DNA of 64,000 nt from JABDIP01 sp965227455 (GTDB lineage Bacteria > Pseudomonadota > Alphaproteobacteria > DSM-16000 > Inquilinaceae). Both the position numbers and the translations under genes were made by a program. This document shows positions 36,342-43,482 of the stretch, one piece after another (within the stretch, counting starts at the first letter, position 1; the number at the start of each line of letters is the position of its first letter). The notes under the pieces were generated by a model that worked only from the letters and a program-made list of their open reading frames with translations, was not told the origin of the DNA and ran no database searches. The stretch spans positions 4,154,001-4,218,000 of the forward strand of contig OZ245752.1 in NCBI GenBank assembly GCA_965227455.1, given 5' to 3'.

Positions 36342-37034
36342 TTACCCGGCGATCGGCCGCGGCGCCGGCGCCGGTTTGGCATCGGGCGGCCTGAGATAGA
36401 GCGGCTGCGGCGCTTCATGGCCGGCCTGCCCGACCCGTTCGGCCGCCAATTTCGCGACCACCACCGGATCGGCGGGCCCGGCAGCCTCGAAAACCAAGAC
36501 CCGGTCGGGATCGCGCGCCTGCGACAGAGCTTGCGCCGCCGTCGCGGCGGCGTCCCCCGTCACCAGCACCGATCCGGCCGGCAGCAAGGACGCCAGGGCG
36601 TCCGGGGTCAGGCAGGCCGGGTCGGCCAGCGCTTGATGGGATGTGTCGAAGGGCTGCGCGAAGATCTCGGTCCGCCGGCTGTCCAGGGCGACAAGCAGCG
36701 TATCGTCACCGATTCGGGCTGCCGGGACGGCGTGGGCCGCGGCCTCCAGATTGCCGATGCCGACGATCGGCCGGCCGGCCGCCAGCGCCATTCCGGAACA
36801 GGCGGCGAGGCCGATTCGCAGGCCGGTGAAGGCGCCGGGGCCGATGGTGACGGCGAAGAGGTCGACATCGGACAACGCCAAACCGGCCTCTTCCGCCATC
36901 GAAAGGACCATCGGCACTAGGTGCTCGGCCTGGCCGCGTCGCATCGGCTCCGAACGGGACGCAACCGGCGCGCCGTCGCGCAGGATTGCCGCCGAGCAGG
37001 CAGAACCGGCGGTATCCACCGCCAGGACGATCAC
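36342..37034 (-). CDS. tsaB: tRNA threonylcarbamoyladenosine synthesis protein TsaB
   Basis: A 230-residue ASKHA-fold protein, the scaffold partner of TsaD in t6A37 formation. 'VLAVDTAGSACSAAI' and 'FAVTIGPGAFTGLRIGLAACSGMALA' are diagnostic segments. It starts with GTG at 37034 and precedes rimI. The C-terminus is Pro-rich (KPAPAPRPIAG). Confidence 0.93.
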   Translation of the reverse strand: MIVLAVDTAGSACSAAILRDGAPVASRSEPMRRGQAEHLVPMVLSMAEEAGLALSDVDLFAVTIGPGAFTGLRIGLAACSGMALAAGRPIVGIGNLEAAAHAVPAARIGDDTLLVALDSRRTEIFAQPFDTSHQALADPACLTPDALASLLPAGSVLVTGDAAATAAQALSQARDPDRVLVFEAAGPADPVVVAKLAAERVGQAGHEAPQPLYLRPPDAKPAPAPRPIAG

Positions 37035-37052
37035 GGGAACCGCCGGGACGAC

Positions 37053-37640
37053 TCAGAGGATCTGGCAGACATCGTCGAAGGTGAAGCGCGGGCTGCGCGG
37101 GAACAGGCCTTCGGAGTCGCCATGGCCGATATTGCAGAGGAAATTGGCCTTGAACCGGCCGTCCGGGAAGAACTCCGCATTCAGCTTGGCGGCGTCGAAG
37201 CCGGACATCGGCCCGCAATCCAGGCCCAGCGCCCGGGCGGCGATGATCAGATAGGCGCCCTGCAGGCTGCTGTTGCGGAACGCGGTCTCCTCGATCAGCG
37301 GCGCGTTGCCGTCGAACCAGGATTTGGCGTCGGTGTGGGGGAACAGGGTCGGCAGATGCTCGTGGAACCGGGTGTCGTAGGCCACGATGGCGGTCGCCGG
37401 CGCCGCCATGGTCTTGTCGACATTGCCCGGGATCAGGCAGGGGCGCAGGCGTTCCTTGGCCTCCTTGCCCACCACGAAGATCAGCCGCATTGGCGAGCAA
37501 TTGGCGCTGGTCGGACCCCATTTCGCCAGATCGTAGACCGCCTCCAGCAGCACCTCTCCGACCGGCTGGTCCGTCCATGCGTTCTGGGTGCGGGCCTCGC
37601 GAAATATCAGGTCGAGGCCGTCATCGGGGAGAATGGACAT
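37053..37640 (-). CDS. Nitroreductase-family protein, malonic semialdehyde reductase (RutE)-like
   Basis: A 195-residue flavoprotein-type protein. 'LIFREARTQNAWTDQPV', 'KWGPTSANCSPMRLIFV' and 'GAYLIIAARALGLDCGPMSGFD' match the RutE/HadB branch of FMN nitroreductases, which reduces malonic semialdehyde to 3-hydroxypropionate. No other pyrimidine-degradation gene is nearby, so the physiological substrate is open. It lies 18 nt upstream of tsaB on the same strand. Confidence 0.85.
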   Translation of the reverse strand: MSILPDDGLDLIFREARTQNAWTDQPVGEVLLEAVYDLAKWGPTSANCSPMRLIFVVGKEAKERLRPCLIPGNVDKTMAAPATAIVAYDTRFHEHLPTLFPHTDAKSWFDGNAPLIEETAFRNSSLQGAYLIIAARALGLDCGPMSGFDAAKLNAEFFPDGRFKANFLCNIGHGDSEGLFPRSPRFTFDDVCQIL

Positions 37641-37737
37641 GAAGGCGGTTCCGTTGGTCGAAACAAGGTGTTGGCGGGAAACTCCGTGACGGCCGCGATC
37701 GCGCCGCCGGATCGGGCCGCGCCGCGGCGGCCCGAGG

Positions 37738-38292
37738 CTACATGACCGGCCGGACTTCGACCACTTCCGGAATGTAGTGACGCAGCATGTTCTCGATGCC
37801 GGCCTTCAGGGTCATCGTCGAGCTGGGACAGCCGGCACAAGCCCCCTGCATGTGCAGGTAGACCACGCCGTCCTCGAACCCCTGATAAACGATGTCGCCG
37901 CCATCCATGGCGACGGCCGGACGGACCCGCGTGTCCAGCAGTTCCTTGATCTGGGAGACGACCTCGTCGTCATCCTCATGGCCGGTATCGCTCGGCGTGG
38001 CCGCATCGTCCAGCAACACCGGCCGGCCAGCGGTGAAATGCTCCATGATGACGCCCAGGATCGACGGCTTGAGCAGGTACCATTCGCGGCCATCGGCCTT
38101 GGTGATGGTGACGAAATCGCGACCCAGGAATACCCCGGTCACCCCTTCGATCTCGAACAGGCGTTCGGCCAGCGGCGAGCGGGCGGCCGCCTCGCGATTG
38201 GGGAAATCGGCACTGCCGCTTTCCACCACCTGCCGGCCGGGCAGGAATTTCAGGGTCGCCGGATTCGGCGTCTGCTCGGTCTGGATGAACAT
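37738..38292 (-). CDS. NifU-family iron-sulfur carrier (Nfu type)
   Basis: A 184-residue protein with an N-terminal Nfu domain ('MFIQTEQTPNPATLKFLPG') and a C-terminal NifU-like domain (about 110-175). Cys152 and Cys155 in 'GACAGCPSSTMTLKAGIE' form the CxxC that binds a 4Fe-4S cluster across a dimer. It delivers clusters to client enzymes in the cytosol. It is monocistronic or loosely linked to neighbours (97-nt gap to the nitroreductase gene). Confidence 0.95.
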   Translation of the reverse strand: MFIQTEQTPNPATLKFLPGRQVVESGSADFPNREAAARSPLAERLFEIEGVTGVFLGRDFVTITKADGREWYLLKPSILGVIMEHFTAGRPVLLDDAATPSDTGHEDDDEVVSQIKELLDTRVRPAVAMDGGDIVYQGFEDGVVYLHMQGACAGCPSSTMTLKAGIENMLRHYIPEVVEVRPVM

Positions 38293-38372
38293 GTTTCAGC
38301 TCCTTGTCGCCCGCCTCGCGGGCCCGGATATCCCCGCAAGGTGGGCGGAGGGCCGGCCAAGATCAAGCCCGA

Positions 38373-38867
38373 TCAGGCGATCCGGTCGATCTCGTCATCG
38401 GCCAAGCCGCCCGGAAGGATCGTCACCGGAATGCGCAGCCGCCCCATCGCCTTGGTCGTGAGGTACTGGATCAGCGGTCCCGGCCCTTCGCTGGAGGTGC
38501 TGGCGCCCAGCACCAGGATCGAGATCGAAGGCTGCTCCTCCAGCAGGTTGAACAGCTCCTCATGGCGGGTGCCCTCGCGGACATGCAGCTCCGGCATGGT
38601 GCCGGTCTCGTCGTTCACCTGCTTGGCGACCTTCTGCAGCAGGCGCTCGGCCTCCTGGCGGCGCTCCTCGCGCATGACCTCCTCGACCGACATCCAGTGC
38701 TGGAATTCCGCCGGCTCGATCACATGCAGCAGCGCCACGCGGCCGCCGGTATGCAGCGCCCGACGGCATACGAAATGCAGCGCCGCGTGCCATTCCTCCG
38801 TGTCGTCGACGACGACCAGGAACACCCGGTCCTTGTCGAACTTCGACACGTCGTTGGTATCTGTCAT
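38373..38867 (-). CDS. Universal stress protein (UspA fold)
   Basis: A 164-residue single-domain protein. 'KDRVFLVVVDDTEEWHAALHFV' opens the fold, 'ALLHVIEPAEFQHW' is strand 2, and 'SILVLGASTSSEGPGPLIQYL' is the ATP-loop region. The G-2x-G-9x-G(S/T) ATP motif is only partly kept. Function is not deducible beyond stress-linked nucleotide binding. Confidence 0.88.
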   Translation of the reverse strand: MTDTNDVSKFDKDRVFLVVVDDTEEWHAALHFVCRRALHTGGRVALLHVIEPAEFQHWMSVEEVMREERRQEAERLLQKVAKQVNDETGTMPELHVREGTRHEELFNLLEEQPSISILVLGASTSSEGPGPLIQYLTTKAMGRLRIPVTILPGGLADDEIDRIA

Positions 38868-38992
38868 GACGGCTCCATGTTACCCGCGCCATGATACCAC
38901 AGCTGCGGTACGGCGATAACGCAAGCGCGAAAATGGCGGCGGGACACCAATTATTGAGGGTAATCGCACGGAGCCCGGGGCCGGCCGGGCCT

Positions 38993-39742
38993 CTAGCTGC
39001 GGCGGAACAGCAGGCTGGTGAGGTATCCGGCCATGACGGCCACGATGATCGCCGCCAGCCCGTATGCCGCCGCGAAATCGCGGGCGAAGGCGAAGACCAG
39101 GGAACCGATCCCGATCTTGCTGACGAAGAGGGGCGTCGTCTGGGCGGTGACGATGCTGCCGTCGCGGATCAGGAACACCCGTATCAGATATTGGCCGGTC
39201 GGCACATTGGCCGGGAACGACACGGTGGTGCGGAACAGCAGGGTCTGGCGGAAGCTCACCTGCCCGATTTCGGTGGCGTAGAGCTCCTCGCGCTGCTTGG
39301 AGCGGACCAGCGCCTCACGAAAAGTGGCGATCTCCTCCGGCGAGGCCCCGCCCGGGTCCGACGGAACCAGCCGCAGATAGTCGAGGCCGATGCCTTCGCG
39401 TTCCAGGAGCCGTTCGCCGGCGAAGGTCTCGATGGCACGCGTCGTGGCGACGCTGTAATAGCTGGGCACGTTGTCGAAGGTCATGCTGGCCCGGTTCATC
39501 CAGATGCCGGCGACCTGGGCTTTGCGCCGCACCACCACCTGTTCCGAGGGCCCCTGCACCACCACAGCCACGTCGCCCGGTTCGGCGATGGCGCCGAAAA
39601 GCACCACTTCGGTGCCGGTGAAATCGGTGGAGATGGCGATCAGATGGCTGGACAGGTCGGCCTCCAGCCCCTGTCCCCATACCGCCTGCGGTGCGGTGGC
39701 GATCGCCACCGTGACAGCCGCAGCGGCAATGCGCACGATCAT
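38993..39742 (-). CDS. TIGR02186-family membrane-anchored periplasmic protein
   Basis: A 249-residue protein with an N-terminal signal peptide (MIVRIAAAAVTVAIA, cleavage near 23), a periplasmic beta-rich region ('STDFTGTEVVLFGAI', 'IWMNRASMTFDNVPSYYSVA') and a C-terminal membrane helix (about 225-245) ending LLFRRS. Its ATG overlaps the stop of the TauE/SafE transporter gene (ATGA). This pair is recurrent in alphaproteobacteria and suggests that the protein assists the transporter. Its role is unknown. Confidence 0.88.
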   Translation of the reverse strand: MIVRIAAAAVTVAIATAPQAVWGQGLEADLSSHLIAISTDFTGTEVVLFGAIAEPGDVAVVVQGPSEQVVVRRKAQVAGIWMNRASMTFDNVPSYYSVATTRAIETFAGERLLEREGIGLDYLRLVPSDPGGASPEEIATFREALVRSKQREELYATEIGQVSFRQTLLFRTTVSFPANVPTGQYLIRVFLIRDGSIVTAQTTPLFVSKIGIGSLVFAFARDFAAAYGLAAIIVAVMAGYLTSLLFRRS

Positions 39743-40662
39743 CGGCCGAGATCCGCGACTTCGATGCTGAAGAGGTCGGCCGGCACGGTCACCAGGTCGA
39801 AGGCCAGCTTCATCCCGACCAGCAGCACCAGCCCGGCCAGCAAGGCCCGGGAATGCTCGCCCTTCAGGGTGCCGGCGGCCTTGGTGCCGAACTGCGCGCC
39901 GAACACGCCGCCGGCCAGCAGCAGCAGGGCCAGCAGGGCGTCCACGGTCTGGGTCGAGGTGGCATGCAGGAAGGTGGCGATCGCGGTGGTGAAGATGATC
40001 TGGTAGAGCGACGTGCCGGCGACCGCCGAGGCCGGCATGCCCAGCAGATAGATCATCGCCGGCACCAGGATGAAGCCGCCGCCGATGCCCATGATCGCCA
40101 CCAGCAGCCCGCCGAGCAGGCCGATCGACAGCGGCAGCAGGGCGGAGATGTAGAGCCGCGATTTGTGGAATCGCATCTTGAAGGGCAGGCCGTGCAGGGC
40201 GTTGTGCTTGTGCAGCTTGCCGCGTCCGGAGCCGCTGCGGCCCCGGCGCAGCATGGCGCGCAGGCTTTCGATCAGCATCAGCGAGCCGATCACGCCTAGA
40301 AAGAACACGTAGCAGAGCGAAATCACCAGATCGATCTGACCCAGGCGCTGCAGCACGCTGAAGATCCAGACCCCGATGAAGGTGCCGACGGCGCTGCCGA
40401 TCAGCATCACCGTGCCCATCTTCACGTCCACATTGCCGCGCCGCCAATGGGCCATCACCCCGGATACCGAAGCGGCGACCAGCTGGTTGGCCTGGGTCCC
40501 GACGGCAACAGTCGGCGGGATGCCGATGAAGATCAGCAGCGGGGTCATCAGGAAGCCCCCACCGACCCCGAACAGGCCGGACAGGAAGCCCACGGCACCG
40601 CCCATCACAAGTATGACGAATGCGTTCACCGACAGTTCGGCGATCGGCAGGTATACTTGCAT
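39739..40662 (-). CDS. TauE/SafE-family sulfite/sulfonate exporter-like permease
   Basis: A 307-residue membrane protein with about eight helices. The family repeats are visible as 'GFLSGLFGVGGGFLMTPLLI' and 'LVAIMGIGGGFILVPAMIYL'. A basic cytoplasmic loop (RRGRSGSGRGKLHKH) lies near 135-150. TSUP members export sulfite, sulfoacetate or related anions. The substrate is not determinable. Translationally coupled to the downstream TIGR02186 gene. Confidence 0.92.
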   Translation of the reverse strand: MQVYLPIAELSVNAFVILVMGGAVGFLSGLFGVGGGFLMTPLLIFIGIPPTVAVGTQANQLVAASVSGVMAHWRRGNVDVKMGTVMLIGSAVGTFIGVWIFSVLQRLGQIDLVISLCYVFFLGVIGSLMLIESLRAMLRRGRSGSGRGKLHKHNALHGLPFKMRFHKSRLYISALLPLSIGLLGGLLVAIMGIGGGFILVPAMIYLLGMPASAVAGTSLYQIIFTTAIATFLHATSTQTVDALLALLLLAGGVFGAQFGTKAAGTLKGEHSRALLAGLVLLVGMKLAFDLVTVPADLFSIEVADLGR

Positions 40663-40819
40663 GGGGCGAGCGATTTCAGTCGCTTGGGAATGAATGCGCC
40701 CACCCTAACCCTTACGCCAAGTGGGGGTAAAGGCTTTCCGGGCCGATTTCGGTGCAAAACGGCAACAGCGTGTTCAACCGGCCACGCAGCCGTCCGCAAG
40801 CACGGCGATCCGGGTCGCT

Positions 40820-41818
40820 CTACGGCCGCAGCAGCCCCATGATGCGGTGCACGTCCGCCAGCGTCTCATCGGCGATGGCCCGCGCCTTCTCGCCGCCTTC
40901 GCGCAACACCTGCTCCACATAACCCGGGTCCGCCATCAGCCGGTTCATCTCGTCGGCGATGGGGGAGAGCGCGGTCACCGACACGTCGGTCAGCGCGCCC
41001 TTGAAGACCGAGAACGCGGCGCCGCCGAACTCCTCCAGCACGTCGGCCGGCTCCTTGTGGGTCAGGGCGGCGTAGATGTTGACCAGGTTGGCCGCCTCCG
41101 GCCGTCCTTCGAGGCCGTCGAGCTCGGTCGGCAGCGGTTCCGGATCGGTCTTGGCCTTGCGGACCTTCAGCGCGATGGTGTCGGCATCGTCGGTCATATT
41201 GATGCGCGAGTAATCCGAGCTGTCGGATTTGCTCATCTTCGAGGTGCCGTCGCGCAGGCTCATGACCCGGGTCGCGGTGCCGAAGATCTGCGGTTCCGGC
41301 AGCGGGAAGTACTCCTCGCCATAGCGGTGGTTGAAGCTGCCGGCGATTTCCCGGGTCAGCTCCAGATGCTGCTTCTGGTCCTCGCCGACCGGCACATGGG
41401 TGGCCCGGTAGATCAGGATGTCGGCCGCCATCAGCACCGGATAGGCGTAGAGGCCCAGCCCCGCCTTGTCGCGGTTCTTGCCGGCCTTGTCCTTGAACTG
41501 GGTCATCCGGTTCAGCCAGCCCAGCGGCGTGATGCAGGAGAACAGCCATGCCAGCTCGCTGTGGGCCGGCACCTGGCTCTGGGCGAAGACGATGCTGCGC
41601 GCCGGGTCGATGCCGGACGCCAGCAGCACCGCCGCCAGTTCGCAGGTCTGCGCCCTCAGCGCGTCGGGCTCCTGGGGCAACGTCAGGGCATGCAGGTCGA
41701 CCACGCAATACAGCGTCTCGAAGCTGTCCTGCAGCGAGACCCAGTTGCGCACCGCACCGAGATAATTGCCGAGATGCATTTTGTGGGTCGGCTGGATGCC
41801 GGACAGGATGCGGTTCAT
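40820..41818 (-). CDS. trpS: Tryptophanyl-tRNA synthetase
   Basis: A 332-residue class Ic synthetase. The HIGH-type motif is HLGN at 15-18 in 'TGIQPTHKMHLGNYLGA'-like context (MNRILSGIQPTHKMHLGN) and KMSKS appears in 'GTSKMSKSDSSDY'. I chose the ATG at 41818. An in-frame ATG at 41854 adds 12 residues without family support. It is downstream of murJ by 69 nt on the same strand. Confidence 0.96.
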   Translation of the reverse strand: MNRILSGIQPTHKMHLGNYLGAVRNWVSLQDSFETLYCVVDLHALTLPQEPDALRAQTCELAAVLLASGIDPARSIVFAQSQVPAHSELAWLFSCITPLGWLNRMTQFKDKAGKNRDKAGLGLYAYPVLMAADILIYRATHVPVGEDQKQHLELTREIAGSFNHRYGEEYFPLPEPQIFGTATRVMSLRDGTSKMSKSDSSDYSRINMTDDADTIALKVRKAKTDPEPLPTELDGLEGRPEAANLVNIYAALTHKEPADVLEEFGGAAFSVFKGALTDVSVTALSPIADEMNRLMADPGYVEQVLREGGEKARAIADETLADVHRIMGLLRP

Positions 41819-41887
41819 GGCGGCGCCACCGGGGATCGGGATCGAATATTTCAAGGAGGGCGGTTATTGCCGCCCAGCCCGGTGCGG

Positions 41888-43438
41888 TCAAGCCGAAGGT
41901 TTGCGAAGCACGGATTTCAGGTCGCCGATGCGCGCCGCGCCGATCGCCAGTGCGACAAGGAAGTAGACCCCGGCGCCGATGGCGACAATGACCGCCAGTG
42001 CCGGGACCTGCTGCCAGAACGTGCCGGCCAGGTATCCGGCGAATTGCTGCGCCAGCCACCACACCGCGACGCCCATGGCCAGCGCCGCTAGCAGCAGCCG
42101 GGGGGCGCGGCCCAGCAGCCTGGCATCGAGCTTCAGATGGCCGCGGCGATACAGGATCAGGCCGAGCAGCCCGGCGTTGAGCCAGGCGGTCAGCGCCGTG
42201 GCAAGCGCGATGCCGACATGCTGCAGCACCTGCATTAGCACGATGGCCAGCGCGATGTTGGCGACGACCACGACCACCGAGACCCGGAGCGGTGTCACCG
42301 TGTCCTCGCGGGCGAAAAATCCCGGTGCCAGGGCGCGGGTCAGAATGTAGGCCGGCAGGCCGATGGCAAACGCGGTCAGCGCGTGGGCGGTGGCGAGCGC
42401 CTTGTCCGGCGTGAAGGGGCCGCGCTCGAACAGCGTGGCGATGATCGGGTAGCCGAGCACGATCAGCCCCACCGCCGCCGGCAGCGCGAACAGGAGACCG
42501 GCCTCGATTGCCCGGTTCTGGGTCTGCATGGCAGTGTCCGTATCGCCGGCGCGCAGTTGCCGGGTCAGCATCGGCACCAGCGCGACGCCGATAGACACGC
42601 CGACCACGCCCAGCGGCAACTGGTTCAACCTGTCGGCGATGAACAGGAAGGTCACGGACCCTTCCGCCAGCAGCGACGCCAGGATGGTATCGACCAGCAT
42701 GTTGATCTGCATGGCCCCCTGGCCGAGGATTCCGGGGAGCATGAGCTGGAAAAGGCGGCGCACGCCGGGCGTCAGGCGCGGGCGGGGCAGCCGCGGCAGG
42801 ATGCCGGCCCGACCGCAGGCCGATGCCACCCACATGAACTGCAGGATGCCGGCCAGGCTCACAGCCCAGGCCAGGGTCTGGCCGGGCGCGCCCAGCAGGT
42901 CCAGCGCCAGCAGCCCCAGCGCGACGATGAATGAGATGTTCAGCAGGATCGGCGCGGCGGCGGCGGCGGCGAATTTCTCCAGCGAATTCAACATGCCGCT
43001 GGCCATCGCCGTCAGCGCCATGAACATGAGATAGGGGAAGGTCAGCCGGGTCAGCTCGACCGTCAGGGCGAATTTCTCCGGCTGGTCGGCGAATCCGGGC
43101 GCTATGCCATACATCAGCCAAGGCATGACGGCGGTGGCGATCAGCGTGAAGGCGACAAGGCCGGTCACCATGATCGCCGCCACCTCGCCGCCGAAGCGGC
43201 GCGCCTCGGCCACGCCGTCCCGGGTCAGGCGCCCTGCGAACAGCGGCACGAAGGCGGCGTTGAACGCCCCCTCCGCGAAGAGCCGCCGGAACAGGTTGGG
43301 GAACTTGAAGGCGACGAAGAACGCGTCGGTGACCGGGGTCGGCACCAGCCCGGTGATCAGAATGTCGCGGGCAAGCCCCAGTATCCGGCTCATCATGGTG
43401 AGCGAGCCAATGGTGGCGATGGCGCGACCGAGGGACAT
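41888..43438 (-). CDS. murJ: Lipid II flippase MurJ
   Basis: A 516-residue inner-membrane protein of the MOP/MVF family with about 14 helices. 'ATIGSLTMMSRILGLARDILI' and 'TDAFFVAFKFPNLFRRLFAEG' at the N-terminus are diagnostic, including the arginines that face the central cavity. It moves lipid II to the periplasm for peptidoglycan synthesis. It lies 44 nt after glnD, a pairing common in alphaproteobacteria. Confidence 0.96.
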   Translation of the reverse strand: MSLGRAIATIGSLTMMSRILGLARDILITGLVPTPVTDAFFVAFKFPNLFRRLFAEGAFNAAFVPLFAGRLTRDGVAEARRFGGEVAAIMVTGLVAFTLIATAVMPWLMYGIAPGFADQPEKFALTVELTRLTFPYLMFMALTAMASGMLNSLEKFAAAAAAPILLNISFIVALGLLALDLLGAPGQTLAWAVSLAGILQFMWVASACGRAGILPRLPRPRLTPGVRRLFQLMLPGILGQGAMQINMLVDTILASLLAEGSVTFLFIADRLNQLPLGVVGVSIGVALVPMLTRQLRAGDTDTAMQTQNRAIEAGLLFALPAAVGLIVLGYPIIATLFERGPFTPDKALATAHALTAFAIGLPAYILTRALAPGFFAREDTVTPLRVSVVVVVANIALAIVLMQVLQHVGIALATALTAWLNAGLLGLILYRRGHLKLDARLLGRAPRLLLAALAMGVAVWWLAQQFAGYLAGTFWQQVPALAVIVAIGAGVYFLVALAIGAARIGDLKSVLRKPSA

Positions 43439-43482
43439 GCGGGCCAGAGCTAGCGGCGATTCGTGGCGGGCGGAAGGCGGGA

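Noticed and set aside
38993..40447. A 484-residue frame that seems to fuse the TIGR02186 protein to an N-terminal extension.
   Set aside because: The extension is the out-of-frame reverse of the TauE/SafE gene. The ATG at 39742 with an ATGA overlap is a normal start.
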